A stretch of DNA of 64,000 nucleotides from Candidatus Tectimicrobiota bacterium (GTDB lineage Bacteria > Tectomicrobia > Entotheonellia > Entotheonellales > Entotheonellaceae): assembly GCA_026005175.1 (NCBI GenBank), contig BPKO01000010.1:1-64000 (forward strand), in the 5' to 3' direction. Both the position numbers and the translations under genes were made by a program. The first letter of the stretch is position 1; each line of letters starts with the position of its first letter. The notes under the pieces were generated by a model. That model worked only from the letters and a program-made list of their open reading frames with translations. It was not told the origin of the DNA and did no database searches. Shown here piece after piece: positions 16,809-25,472 of the stretch.

Positions 16809-18398
16809 ATGACCTTTGACTTGCTCATCCGCCACGGCACGATTGTCGATGGCACCGGCGCCCCGGGCTTCCGTGCCGACCTCGGGGTGCGCGGCGACCG
16901 CATTGCCGCCATCGCGCCCACGCTCGACGCCCCGGCGCGGCGCACCCTGGACGCCGGCGGCCTGGTGGTGGCGCCGGGCTTTATTGACGCCCATACCCAC
17001 TCCGACTTTACCCTGCTCAGCGTCCCGGGCGCCGACAGCAAGGTACGCCAGGGCATCACCACCGAGGTGGTGGGCAACTGCGGCTTTTCCCCGGCCCCGG
17101 TGGCGCCGCAAACCCTCGCGCTGCTCAAAGAATACGTGGGCTTTCTCAACCCTGACCTGCCCTGGAACTGGCAGCGCCTGGGCGAATTTTACGCCCAGGT
17201 GGAAGCGCGTGGCTGCGCCATCAACGTCGTGCCCCTGGTGGGCCACGGCGCAGTGCGCATCGCCGTCATGGGTTTTGCCAACCGCCCGCCTGACGCTGAC
17301 GAGCTGCGGCGCATGCAGCAGCTGGTGGCTGAAGCCATGGCAGACGGCGCCTTTGGCCTCTCCTCGGGGCTCATCTACACCCCTGGGTGCTACGCCGACA
17401 CCGCCGAGCTCATTGCCCTGGCGCAGGTGGTACGCGGTGGCGGCCTCTACGCCACGCACATGCGCGGCGAAGGGGGCACCCTGCTGGAGGCCCTTGCCGA
17501 GGCCCTGCGCATTGGCGAAGAAGCCGGCGTGCCGGTACAAGTCTCGCACCTTAAGGCGGCGGGGCGCGAAAACTGGGGAAAAATGGCACCGGCCCTGCGC
17601 ATGCTGGAAGAGGCCAGCGCCCGCGGCCTTGCCGTCACCGCCGACATTTACCCCTACACCGCCGGCAGCACCACGATGACCAGCCTCTTTCCCGCCTGGA
17701 GCCTGGAAGGAGGGCTGGCGCGCTTTCTGGCGCGCCTGCGCGACGCGGCCACGCGGCGCCGCATCGTCGAAGAAATGCAGGGCGGCGAAGGGGGCTGGAC
17801 GCGGGCCAACGGCTCGCTGCGCTGGGAAGACATCGTCATTGCCTCCTGCCGGCATCAGAAGGCCTTTGAAGGCCAGAGCGTGGCGCAGCTTGCCGCTGCC
17901 CTGGGCCAGGAGCCGGCCGAGGCGATGATGGATTTCTTGCTTGCCGAAGAGGGCAAGGTGTCGGTGGTGCTCTTTATGATGTCCGAAGACAACGTGGCCC
18001 GCGGCCTCGTCCACCCGCTGCTGATGATCGGCTCAGACTCCCTGGCCCTGACCGCCGGGCGCGGCGGCAAGCCCCACCCGCGCACTTACGGCACCTTTCC
18101 GCGCGTGCTGGGCAAGTACGTGCGCCAGGAGCGCCTGCTTTCCCTGGAAGCGGCGGTACACAAGATGACCGCCATGGCGGCAGCCAAGTTCGGCCTGGCC
18201 GACCGCGGCGTGCTGGCAGAGGGCAAAGCGGCCGACATCACCGTCTTCGATGCCGCCACCGTCGGGGACCAGGCCACTTACGCCCAGCCGCACCAGTACC
18301 CCACCGGCATTGCTTACGTCATCGTCAACGGCGAGCTCGTCGTCGAGCAGGGCACCCAGCACCCGGTGCTGCCCGGGCGGGTGCTGCGCAAGGCGTAG
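16809..18398 (+). CDS. N-acyl-D-amino-acid deacylase (D-aminoacylase), amidohydrolase family
   Basis: Metal-dependent amidohydrolase of 529 aa, cytoplasmic. It is expected to hydrolyse N-acyl-D-amino acids or related amides. PGFIDAHTHSDFTLL near residue 65 gives the metal histidines, VGNCGFSPAP the Cys ligand, QVSHLKAAG a further metal His, TADIYPYTAG the beta-strand 6-7 region, and IGSDSLALT the Asp. Typical D-aminoacylases have GSDG at the last position; SDS is a small deviation. ATG at 16809 follows AAAGGAG at good spacing; the longer frame upstream is not conserved. It is followed closely by an LLM oxidoreductase, which suggests co-transcription. Confidence 0.9.
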   Translation: MTFDLLIRHGTIVDGTGAPGFRADLGVRGDRIAAIAPTLDAPARRTLDAGGLVVAPGFIDAHTHSDFTLLSVPGADSKVRQGITTEVVGNCGFSPAPVAPQTLALLKEYVGFLNPDLPWNWQRLGEFYAQVEARGCAINVVPLVGHGAVRIAVMGFANRPPDADELRRMQQLVAEAMADGAFGLSSGLIYTPGCYADTAELIALAQVVRGGGLYATHMRGEGGTLLEALAEALRIGEEAGVPVQVSHLKAAGRENWGKMAPALRMLEEASARGLAVTADIYPYTAGSTTMTSLFPAWSLEGGLARFLARLRDAATRRRIVEEMQGGEGGWTRANGSLRWEDIVIASCRHQKAFEGQSVAQLAAALGQEPAEAMMDFLLAEEGKVSVVLFMMSEDNVARGLVHPLLMIGSDSLALTAGRGGKPHPRTYGTFPRVLGKYVRQERLLSLEAAVHKMTAMAAAKFGLADRGVLAEGKAADITVFDAATVGDQATYAQPHQYPTGIAYVIVNGELVVEQGTQHPVLPGRVLRKA

Positions 18399-18424
18399 CC
18401 GTGACAGCGAAAGGAGCTTCCGCC

Positions 18425-19348
18425 GTGGTGCGTGGCACGATTCCGTGCGGCATTGCCATCCCGCAGGTCTTTCTCGACACCCCGGTTAATCCCGAGCACC
18501 TCCGGCGCTTTGTGCAGCGCGCCGAAGCCCTTGGCTACGACAGCCTGTGGGTGCAGGAGCAAATTCTTGGGGACTTTCCCATTCTCGAGCCGCTGAGCCT
18601 GCTAAACTACGCCGCAGCCCTCACCTCCCGCGTGCGCCTGGGCACCTCGGTGATGCTGCTCACCCTGCGCAACCCGGTGCAGCTGGCCAAAAGCCTCTCC
18701 AGCCTCGACCAGCTGAGCCAGGGGCGGCTCATCGTGGGCGTGGGCATCGGCGGCCACGTGCCCGAAACCCTCTTTGGCTATTCGCAGGCGCACCGCGTGC
18801 GCCGCTTTGTCGAGAGCCTCGAGGTGCTCAAGGCGCTGTGGACGCAGCCGCGCGCCACGGTTTCCGGCACCTTCTGGAACTTTCAGGAGGTGGCCATGGA
18901 ACCCAAGCCGGTGCAGCAGCCGCACCCGCCGCTGTGGTTTGGCGCCCGGCGCGAGCCGGCTCTGCGGCGTGCGGTGCGCTACGGTGACGGCTGGATGGGG
19001 GCCGGCTCCTCCTCCAGCGAGGACTTTGCGCGCCAGTACGGGCTGCTGTGGCGTTTTCTGGAAGAAGCGGGGCGCGACCCGGCCACCTTTGCCGTCTCCA
19101 AGCGCGTCTACCTCGCCGTCGACCGTGACCGCGAGCGCGCCTTGCAGCGCCTGCGCGCCTGGTTCGCCGTGCGGTACCAAAACGCCGAGCTGGCGGCGCG
19201 GGTCTGTGTGTGGGGCAGCCGCGACGAGTGCCTGGAGAAGCTCGCCGCGCTGGTGCGCGCCGGCGCCCGCCACCTGCTGCTCAACCCGGTCTTCAACGAG
19301 CCGGAGCACCTGGAGTTGCTGGCCGAGGAAATCGTGCCGCAGCTGTAG
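18425..19348 (+). CDS. LLM-class flavin/F420-dependent oxidoreductase
   Basis: Luciferase-like TIM-barrel oxidoreductase, 307 aa, binding FMN or F420. Typical features are GYDSLWVQEQILGDF, VRLGTSVMLLTLRNPVQLAK, LDQLSQGRLIVGVGIGG, PPLWFGARREPALRRAVRYGDGW and the C-terminal VWGSRDECLEKLAALVRAGA. Start chosen at GTG 18425 because AAAGGAG lies eight bases before it. The open frame extends back to GTG 18401 without a ribosome site. The gene lies 26 bp after the D-aminoacylase stop, same strand. Substrate unknown. Confidence 0.85.
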   Translation: MVRGTIPCGIAIPQVFLDTPVNPEHLRRFVQRAEALGYDSLWVQEQILGDFPILEPLSLLNYAAALTSRVRLGTSVMLLTLRNPVQLAKSLSSLDQLSQGRLIVGVGIGGHVPETLFGYSQAHRVRRFVESLEVLKALWTQPRATVSGTFWNFQEVAMEPKPVQQPHPPLWFGARREPALRRAVRYGDGWMGAGSSSSEDFARQYGLLWRFLEEAGRDPATFAVSKRVYLAVDRDRERALQRLRAWFAVRYQNAELAARVCVWGSRDECLEKLAALVRAGARHLLLNPVFNEPEHLELLAEEIVPQL

Positions 19349-19353
19349 GGATG

Positions 19354-20073
19354 CTACCGTCCCTCCTCGGGCGGGGTGTCGTCCTGGCGCCCGTAGAGGG
19401 CGTACCAGTAAACGCCGTTCATGTGCTGCCAGCGCTTTTTCGACGCTGCCGCCACTGCCGCCACCGCTGCCTGCTGCAGGGCTGGCGTGTCGCAGTACTG
19501 CGCGGCGATTTGAAAGCCGCGGGCGCTGTGCACGGTGTCGGCAGCAATGTGGCCGGCAAAGAAGCGCACCGCCGGATCGTCAGGCGCCCAGCCGTAGTAC
19601 TTGGGAAAGCTCTCCACCAGGGGCGGGAAGATGTCGGGTGGCTGTGACTCGAGGCCGATGGTGAGGCCGGTGAGCGCCACCGGCCAGGGCTGCTGGTAAA
19701 CCAGGCGCCAGCCCCAGTCGGTGAGGGCTTCGGTCCAGGGCAGCAGCGGCGCCGTGCGCACTTCTTCTTCGCTGTAGCCGCAGGCGCGGCAGAAGTCGAG
19801 AATCATGTCCATGTGACGGTCCTGGGGGTCTTCTTCCTCGGCCAGGTTGCGCAGCAGGTCCTGCTTCACCGCGTCCACCGGGCAGTGGGCCCAGAGGTAG
19901 GCCAGCCAGTTGAGGTACTGGGTGACGAAGTGGTAGTGCATGACCATGTAAAAGCCCATCTGCCGCTTGGTGAGCTCGCCGCGCGCCCACTTGCGGAAAA
20001 AGGGGTGGTGCTTGCTGTGGGTGGCGTCGCGCGCTTGGCGCAGTTGCTCGAGAAACGTTTCCGTGGCCAGCAT
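19354..20073 (-). CDS. Haem-oxygenase-like (TenA/PqqC-fold) iron-containing oxidase
   Basis: All-helical TenA/PqqC/CADD-fold protein of 239 aa. Conserved positions HPFFRKWARGEL, MHYHFVTQYLNWL, NLAEEEDPQDRHMDM and FFAGHIAADTVHS place Glu, His and Asp residues where non-haem di-iron oxidases of this fold (HDOs) hold metal. Members cut or oxidise amino acids, fatty acids or cofactors. No thiaminase context exists here. It is divergent from nothing and follows the HpaB-type hydroxylase on the same strand, 93 bp downstream, but with its own promoter. The 3' end is six bases from the convergent LLM gene. Confidence 0.78.
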   Translation of the reverse strand: MLATETFLEQLRQARDATHSKHHPFFRKWARGELTKRQMGFYMVMHYHFVTQYLNWLAYLWAHCPVDAVKQDLLRNLAEEEDPQDRHMDMILDFCRACGYSEEEVRTAPLLPWTEALTDWGWRLVYQQPWPVALTGLTIGLESQPPDIFPPLVESFPKYYGWAPDDPAVRFFAGHIAADTVHSARGFQIAAQYCDTPALQQAAVAAVAAASKKRWQHMNGVYWYALYGRQDDTPPEEGR

Positions 20074-20129
20074 CGCGTTTTCCTCCTTGCCTTACCGCGG
20101 CCGCCGGGCGTCCGGCGGCGTCTCGCCCT

Positions 20130-20158
20130 CCCATAGCACAGCCGGCGGCGTGGCGCAA
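20130..20158 (-). promoter_or_regulatory. Promoter of the haem-oxygenase-like gene
   Basis: On the minus strand TTGCGC (20158-20153), a 17-bp spacer and TATGGG (20135-20130) lie in the 93-bp gap before the ATG at 20073. Confidence 0.4.
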
Positions 20159-20166
20159 GCCGGCTG

Positions 20167-21615
20167 TCAGTCCGCCTCTGCCATGGCCAGCAGGCGGTCG
20201 ACGTGCGCCACGCAGGCCGAGAGGTCGTACATGCGGTAGCGCGCTGCCAGGTTGCGCACCGGATCGCCACCAAAGAAGCGCTCGTAGAGGACTTGGCGCG
20301 AGCCGATGGCCTCGCCCACCAAGTCCCAGGCGAGGCGAAAGAGCTGGATGCGCTCCCGTGCCGGGCGCCCGGCGCCCTGGTAGTAGCGGGCGATGATGTC
20401 CTTGAGCGGCCCCTTTACGGCAGCCGCGCTGGGCGTCAGCATGAAGCCCCCTGCCCCCAGCAGCTGCAGGATCTCGATCATGCGCGGGTACCACTTGGGA
20501 AAGAGGTTGCGCGAGCAGTGCAGGGGGTCCATGGCGGGGTAAAGCACGCCGCCGGGGCCGGGCTGGGCCTGCGCCTCGGCGGCGTAGACGCAGGCTTTGA
20601 TGGTCTCCAGGTAGGTGATGAGCTCGCCCATCTTTTCCTGCACGTGCAAAAAGCCACCGATGCCGATGGTCTCCACGATGCGCTGCGCCACGCCGACGAC
20701 GAACTCGCACTTGGCGATGTTTTTGACGGCGATCTGGTGGCCGGTGTGGGCCATGGTGCCAATAGAGGGCATGAGGGCGTTGTAGAGCTTGGCGTTGGCG
20801 TTGACAAAGACGCGCTCCCAGGGCACCAGCACGTCGTCAAAGACCACCATGCAGTCCATCTCTTCAAAGCGCGAAGCCAGGGGGTGGTCAAAGGGAGAGT
20901 CACCGCGGTCGAAGCTGTCACGGCAGATAAAGCGCAGGCCCGGGGTAGCCACGGGGATGGCAAACACCAAGGCGTAATCGTCCTCGTCGGGCTGCAAGGG
21001 GGTGTAGGGGTACACGGCCAGCTCGTCGCTGTAAGGCGCCAGGGTAGCCAGCATGCGGGCGCCGCGCACGAGGATGCCCTCGGCGGTTTCCCCTACCTTG
21101 CGCAGCGCTAGGTCGGGCTCGGCCTGCTGTGAGGCCGGCTTGGAGCGGTCGATCTGGGGGTTGATGAGGGTGTGGGTGAGGCACAGGTCGTGGTCGCGCA
21201 CGTACTCGTAGTAGCGCACGATGTTGTCGCCGTAACGCTCGCCGCCCTGGGCAAAGAAATCGCGGCGCATGGCGAAAATCATCATCGTCACGTTGAGAAA
21301 GTCGGGGGTGCGGCCCATCATGCCGCAGGTGGCGTCGGCCCACACTTTCATCATGCGCCGCCGCGCCACCAGGTCCTCGCGCGTATAGGGAGGCTGAAAC
21401 GACCGCCCCACCGGCTCGCCGGTCTTAGGCGAGGGATAGGTCATGAGTTCGTGCAGCTCGGGGTCGTACTGGAGGTCGTAGAGCCGTGCCAGGGTCTGTG
21501 CGCCGCGGCGCAGCGCCGGGTGGGTGGTGACGTCGGCCACGCGCTCGCCGCCCAGCCACACTTCGCGCCCGTCGCGTAACCCCTGCAAGTACTCCTTGCC
21601 ACTGCGTGCTGCCAT
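20167..21615 (-). CDS. 4-hydroxyphenylacetate 3-monooxygenase large-subunit family (HpaB-type) flavoprotein
   Basis: Member of the HpaB / 4-hydroxybutyryl-CoA dehydratase flavoprotein family, 482 aa, close in length to HpaB monooxygenases. Recognisable segments are YTREDLVARRRMMKVWADAT, GRTPDFLNVTMMIFAM, THTLINPQIDRSKP, FVVGVAQRIVETIGI and the substrate/FAD region SRFEEMDCMVVFDDVLVPWERVF. The cysteines and His of the dehydratase Fe-S cluster are not evident, so a reduced-flavin-dependent hydroxylase is more likely. No flavin reductase gene (HpaC) lies next to it. ATG 21615 follows a GGAGGAGGAAAGG site and a TTGACG promoter. Confidence 0.87.
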   Translation of the reverse strand: MAARSGKEYLQGLRDGREVWLGGERVADVTTHPALRRGAQTLARLYDLQYDPELHELMTYPSPKTGEPVGRSFQPPYTREDLVARRRMMKVWADATCGMMGRTPDFLNVTMMIFAMRRDFFAQGGERYGDNIVRYYEYVRDHDLCLTHTLINPQIDRSKPASQQAEPDLALRKVGETAEGILVRGARMLATLAPYSDELAVYPYTPLQPDEDDYALVFAIPVATPGLRFICRDSFDRGDSPFDHPLASRFEEMDCMVVFDDVLVPWERVFVNANAKLYNALMPSIGTMAHTGHQIAVKNIAKCEFVVGVAQRIVETIGIGGFLHVQEKMGELITYLETIKACVYAAEAQAQPGPGGVLYPAMDPLHCSRNLFPKWYPRMIEILQLLGAGGFMLTPSAAAVKGPLKDIIARYYQGAGRPARERIQLFRLAWDLVGEAIGSRQVLYERFFGGDPVRNLAARYRMYDLSACVAHVDRLLAMAEAD

Positions 21616-21648
21616 GGCGCCTTTCCTCCTCCCAGAACGGGTGGTGCC

Positions 21649-21677
21649 ACCGTATCTCAGCCACGCTCTGCCGTCAA
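21649..21677 (-). promoter_or_regulatory. Promoter of the HpaB-type gene
   Basis: Minus strand TTGACG (21677-21672), 17-bp spacer, TACGGT (21654-21649); start site about 30 bases before the ATG at 21615. Confidence 0.5.
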
Positions 21678-21790
21678 GGCCCTGGCGGGCGTGAGCCGCC
21701 GCACACCGCCCTGGTGATCTTCCTCACCGACTAATCCCCGCCGGCAACGTATCTTTGCCCTTAGACAACGCGCAGAGAAGGAGACAGGCC

Positions 21791-21880
21791 ATGCAACACC
21801 GTATCGATTCCGGCTTCCTCGCCGACTACGCCTTTATGGCAGGCCTTCTGGCCCTTCTCGTTTACTTGTGGCTGCACTAG
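21791..21880 (+). CDS. 29-residue single-span membrane peptide
   Basis: A short open frame, ATG 21791 to TAG 21880, preceded by AGAAGGAGA seven bases upstream. After a polar start (MQHRIDSGF) it reads LADYAFMAGLLALLVYLWLH, one hydrophobic helix with an aromatic cap, so an inner-membrane micropeptide. The stop is two bases from the ATG of the next gene, implying a shared transcript. I know no family for it. Its good ribosome site and clean membrane helix argue that it is real rather than chance. Confidence 0.5.
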   Translation: MQHRIDSGFLADYAFMAGLLALLVYLWLH

Positions 21881-21882
21881 CC

Positions 21883-22263
21883 ATGCGCCGCCTCTTCGTC
21901 AGCGCCTTGCTGCTGGCCGCCCTGGGGCACGGCGTCCCGGCCGCGGCCTTTACCCTGCGCCTGGCGCCACTGCCCGCCAGCGCGCCGGCCGCAGCCGAAC
22001 TGCCTACTCCCCAGCTGCTGCGCCTGGTGTGGGACCGCCATGGCCTCACCCTGGCCCTGTGGCAGCCGCCAGCACCGCCTGCGCCTCCCGTCGACTTGCG
22101 CCCTTTGCTGCCGCAGGCGGTGGTCGAGGTGCCGGCGCCCCCGCCAGGCCCACCCCGGCGCCTGCAAGGCGCCGAGCTGCTCCTGCTACGCCACGCCCAC
22201 CCCGTGGCCGCTACCAACCCCGCGGCCGCGCCGTCCTCCCGGCAGGAGCGGGGTGCCCCTTAG
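21883..22263 (+). CDS. Exported proline/alanine-rich hypothetical protein
   Basis: Hypothetical protein, 126 aa. The N-terminus MRRLFVSALLLAALGHGVPAA is a signal peptide with cleavage probably after AAA. The mature part is low in complexity: short beta-like stretch FTLRLAPLPA, then repeated Pro-Ala (WQPPAPPAPPVDL, VEVPAPPPGPP), no Cys. It begins two bases after the 29-residue membrane peptide stop, so the pair probably work together at the envelope. I do not recognise a family. The composition could tempt one to call it noise, but signal peptide and spacing support it. Confidence 0.5.
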   Translation: MRRLFVSALLLAALGHGVPAAAFTLRLAPLPASAPAAAELPTPQLLRLVWDRHGLTLALWQPPAPPAPPVDLRPLLPQAVVEVPAPPPGPPRRLQGAELLLLRHAHPVAATNPAAAPSSRQERGAP

Positions 22264-22300
22264 GACGAAAAATCTTATGGATTTTATGAAATGAATAAAA

Positions 22301-22329
22301 TTTACTTTTCGAAAAAACGCTGCTATATT
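22301..22329 (+). promoter_or_regulatory. Strong promoter for the 64-aa protein gene
   Basis: TTTACT (22301-22306), exactly 17 bp, TATATT (22324-22329). It lies in a local A+T-rich island (22264-22330) unlike the surrounding GC-rich DNA. The start site near 22336 leaves a ~27-base leader with GAAGGAGGG before the ATG. Confidence 0.65.
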
Positions 22330-22362
22330 CGGAGTAGAGCCTGCACCCGAAGGAGGGAACCC

Positions 22363-22557
22363 ATGCCAACGCTGCTTGAGGCGCCCGACGTCCTGGCAGG
22401 GCGCGAGGAGGCAGTGGTACACACCACGCTATTTGATCTCCTGGCGGCCCTGCAAGAAGCGGGCGAAGCCGACGACGACTTCATCGTCGCGGCGGTGGCC
22501 TACTTGCTCTGCCGTGGCTACATTCGCTTTGACCGCGCGCCGCAGCTTGCGAACTGA
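22363..22557 (+). CDS. Small acidic conserved-looking protein (64 aa)
   Basis: Hypothetical cytoplasmic protein, 64 aa, ATG at 22363 after GAAGGAGGGAACCC. The sequence is helical and acidic: EEAVVHTTLFDLLAALQEAG, then ADDDFIVAAVAYLLCRGYIRF, ending in a basic-aromatic turn. No signal peptide, no metal motif, single Cys. It has its own near-consensus promoter, which suggests steady expression. I do not recognise the family. It may be a small adaptor or regulatory protein, but nothing in the sequence proves this. Confidence 0.6.
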   Translation: MPTLLEAPDVLAGREEAVVHTTLFDLLAALQEAGEADDDFIVAAVAYLLCRGYIRFDRAPQLAN

Positions 22558-22576
22558 GGCCGCCGGCGGTGCGCCT

Positions 22577-22972
22577 TTAGGGGCCGGCGCCGAGGCGGGC
22601 CACTGCCTCGATTTCCACTTTGCCGTCCCCGGGAAGACGCCGCACTTCCACGGTAGCCCGTGCTGGCGGGCAATCGCCGGCGAAGAAGCGGGCGTAGACC
22701 TCGTTGAAAGCCGAAAACTCTTCCAAGTCGGCCAAGTAAACGGTGGTTTTGACCACGTCTTCAAGGCGGGCGCCGGCAGCGGCAAGCACGGCTTGCAGGT
22801 TGCGCAGGGCGCGCTCGGCCTGCGCCCGGATGTCCCCCTTGACCCACTGCCCCGTCGCGGGATCGAGGGGCACCTGGCCGGACACGAAGACCCAGCCGTC
22901 CACCACCACCGCCTGCGCGTATGGGCCTACCGGAGCCGGGGCGTGCTCGGTGACCACCCGGTGCTTGGGCAT
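22577..22972 (-). CDS. RidA/YjgF/YER057c family enamine-imine deaminase
   Basis: RidA-type protein, 131 aa, trimeric and cytoplasmic; family members hydrolyse reactive enamine/imine intermediates. VGPYAQAVVVDGWVFVSGQVPLD is the N-terminal signature, NLQAVLAAAGARLEDVVKTTVYLADL the central one, and PPARATVEVRRLPGDGKVEIEAVA holds the catalytic Arg and Glu. It is third in a minus-strand operon with two acyl-CoA dehydrogenases, 10 bp after the second. Housekeeping RidA or a pathway-specific paralogue are both possible. Confidence 0.92.
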   Translation of the reverse strand: MPKHRVVTEHAPAPVGPYAQAVVVDGWVFVSGQVPLDPATGQWVKGDIRAQAERALRNLQAVLAAAGARLEDVVKTTVYLADLEEFSAFNEVYARFFAGDCPPARATVEVRRLPGDGKVEIEAVARLGAGP

Positions 22973-22982
22973 CCTTCCCTCC

Positions 22983-24087
22983 TCATGGTGCTGCGGGGGC
23001 GAGCCAGCCCTGGGCTGTGGCGGCGCGGCGCCGCAGCCAGGCCGGATTCCCCAGGAGCTGGCGGTTCACCGTGATGCGCTTAAAGAGCAGCTGCAGCGGA
23101 TACTCGTCGGTAAAGCCGATGCCACCGTGCACTTCGGTGGCCGCCTTGGCGATCATCGTCCCCACCTCGCTCAGATGGGCTTTGACGAGCGGAGCCAGGT
23201 ACGCCATCTCGGCCGGCGCGGCGTCAAAAGCGTAAGCGGCGTACCAGAGAAGCGAACGCGCCGGCTCCAGCGCCGCCACCATCTCGGCGCACAGAGTGCT
23301 TGACCGCCTGGAAAGACCCGATGGGGCGCCCGAATTGCCGCCGCTCTTTGGCATAAGCCACCGCCATGTCGAGGGCGCGCTCGCTGGCGCCCAGGATCTC
23401 GGCGGCCAGCACCAGCCAGGCGGCGGCAAGCAGGCGGGCAATGACCGCTTCTCCCTCGCCCCGGCTGCCCAGGCAGTCGGCAGGTGCCGCCTCACAGACC
23501 AGCTCGCCCAGGCGCCGCGTTTCGTCCACGGTGGGCAGCAGGGTCAGGCGCAGCCCGGGGGCCTCGCGCGGCACCAGCACCAAGTCGCCCTCCCGGGTCG
23601 CTACCAGAAAGGCATCGGCAGCAGCGGCATCAAGGACAAAGAGGGCTTTGCCAAAGAGCCGGCCGTCGCGCAGCACCATTCCGGCGCCCTCGCGACCCCC
23701 GACTTGCTCTGCCAGCGCCACGCCGATGCAAGCGCGGCCGCTGGCCAGCTGTGGCAGCCATGCCTGCTGTGGCGCCGGCGTGCCGGCCGCCAGCAGCGCC
23801 AGCGGCGCCAGCACGGCGCTGCCCAGGAAAGGCACCGGCAGCGCCCCCTGCGCCAGGGTTTCGGCAATGAGGACGGCGTCGAGCAGGGCCAGGCCGCTGC
23901 CGCCGTAAGCCGCGGGGACCAGCACCCCCGGCACCCCCAGGGCCGCCAGGCCCTGCCACAGCAGCGGGTCGTGGGCAGTGTCGCGGCGCATGATGTCCCG
24001 CACCCGCCCCCAGGGCGCCTCTTCTTCGAGGTAGCGGCGCAGGGTGTCAACGAGCAGCCGTTGCTCGGGCGAGAGGCCAAAGTCCAT
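22983..24087 (-). CDS. Acyl-CoA dehydrogenase (second of a pair), one-base frameshift
   Basis: FAD-dependent acyl-CoA dehydrogenase-like protein, about 367 aa after repair. The first frame runs MDFGLSPEQRLLVDTLRRYL to FGRPIGSFQAVKH; the second resumes LCAEMVAALEPARSLLWYAA to VHGGIGFTDEYPLQLLFKR. Removing one base at about 23,295 joins them as FQAVKH-LCAEM, exactly as in homologues. The normal catalytic Glu is not obvious, as in the shorter partner of heterodimeric steroid/side-chain dehydrogenases. Its start overlaps the stop of the preceding dehydrogenase (TGATG), consistent with a two-subunit enzyme. Known alpha2-beta2 ACADs of actinobacterial sterol catabolism are the closest functional analogy (inference). 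Confidence 0.8.
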
Positions 24088-25293
24088 CAGCGCTTCTCCT
24101 CTCCCCGCGGCTCGCGCGGCAAGCCCAGGCCACGCTCGCCGATGATGTTTTTCTGGATCTGCGCCGTGCCGCCGCCGATGATCAGCCCCAGGGAAAACAA
24201 GTACTGGTACATCCAGGCGCCCCGGGCGCGCTCGTACTTGGCGCGGTGGTACAGCACCCCGAGCTCCCCCATGGCCTCAAGTGCCAGGGCACACAGGTCG
24301 TGGTTGAGCTGGCAGCCGTTGAGCTTCACGATGAGGCCCGCCACCCCGGCCGGCTCCCCCTTGAGGGCGCAGGTGAGCAGGCGCAGGGCGTGGTACTTCA
24401 TGGCCAGCACCTGCCCTTGCAGCTGCACGAGGCGGTCGCAGAGGACGGGGTCGTCAAGGGCCCCGGCGGCCGTCAACGGTTTCCTGCTGCATGAGGGCCA
24501 GCAGGTGGCGCCACAGGCGCTCGCTGTAACTGGCGCTGCCCAGCAGGTTGCGCTCGTGCCGCAGGGTGGTGTTGCCCACTTTCCACCCCTCGCCGCGCCG
24601 CCCCACCACGTTGCGCTTGGGCACGCGCACGTTGGTGAAGAAGACCTCGTTGAATTCTGCCAGGCCGGTCATGGTGCGCAGGGGGCGCACCTCGATGCCG
24701 GGGGTGCGCATGGGGATGAGCAAGTAGCTGAGGCCGGCGTGCTTGGGCGCCTGGGGCTCGGTGCGCACCAGGGCAAACATCATGTCGGCGTACTGCGCGG
24801 TGCTCGTCCAGATCTTCTGGCCGTTGATGACAAAGTCGTCGCCGTCGTCCACCGCCGTGGTCTGCACGCTGGCCAAGTCGCTGCCGGCACCGGGCTCGGA
24901 GTAGCCCTGGCACCAGATCACCTCGCCGCGAAGCGTAGGCGGGATCCAGGTACGCTTTTGCTCTTCGCTACCGTGCTCGAGCAGGGTGGGCACCAGCATG
25001 CTGATGCCCTGCGAAGCGGCCAGGCCGCGCGACACGCCGGCACGCTCGAACTCTTCCTCGATGATGATCGTCTCCAGCGGATCGGGGCGGGCGCCGTAAC
25101 CCCCGTACTCGCGGGGAATGGTGCGGCCGACGTAGCCGTGCTCCACGAGCAGCTGCTGCCAGCGCCGCAGGCGCGGGTCGCGGAGCTCGCCCAGCCCGAG
25201 GCCAGCCGGCGGCGCCTCGTGGCGGTGCTCTTCCAAGAAGCGGCGCACTTGCTGGCGAAACGCCTCGTACGCCTCGCCGTAGCTCAGGTCCAT
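24087..25293 (-). CDS. Acyl-CoA dehydrogenase (first of a pair), one frameshift
   Basis: Acyl-CoA dehydrogenase, about 401 aa. N-terminal HRHEAPPAGLG, then VGRTIPREYGG, WCQGYSEPGAGSDLASVQT (the FAD/substrate signature), DDFVINGQKIWTSTAQYAD and FFTNVRVPKRNVVG. The frame breaks at about 24,476 after LLALMQQETV. TAAGALDDPVLCDRLVQLQGQ continues in another frame to QKNIIGERGLGLPRE, the expected C-terminus. AGGGAGAAG precedes the ATG at 25293. Overlaps the next dehydrogenase by one base, then RidA: a three-gene operon, likely beta-oxidation of a bulky or branched acyl chain. Confidence 0.83.
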
Positions 25294-25375
25294 GGTCTAC
25301 TTCTCCCTAGGCGGGGATTTCTGGCCCTACCCTAGACGAGGGGCGTAGGCACGTCAAGGGGCGCCTGTGGGGCCC

Positions 25376-25406
25376 TTGACAAATGCCGCGCCGCAGGCAA
25401 GATAAT
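25376..25406 (+). promoter_or_regulatory. Promoter of the AhpD-like selenoprotein gene
   Basis: A perfect TTGACA (25376-25381) and GATAAT (25401-25406) separated by 19 bp. The leader is about 60 bases and ends in GAGGAGAAG before the ATG at 25473. Confidence 0.6.
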
Positions 25407-25472
25407 ACCCCTGCCTCGCCTGAGGACAAGCGGCCGGTCGCCAGGCGACCGCCGACAAGAGGAGAAGCACCG

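Noticed and set aside
23290-24480. Selenocysteine or programmed frameshifting as explanation for the broken acyl-CoA dehydrogenases
   Set aside because: Here the conserved sequence resumes in a different frame after one added base; no in-frame TGA is involved and no slippery site is seen, so an indel is simpler.
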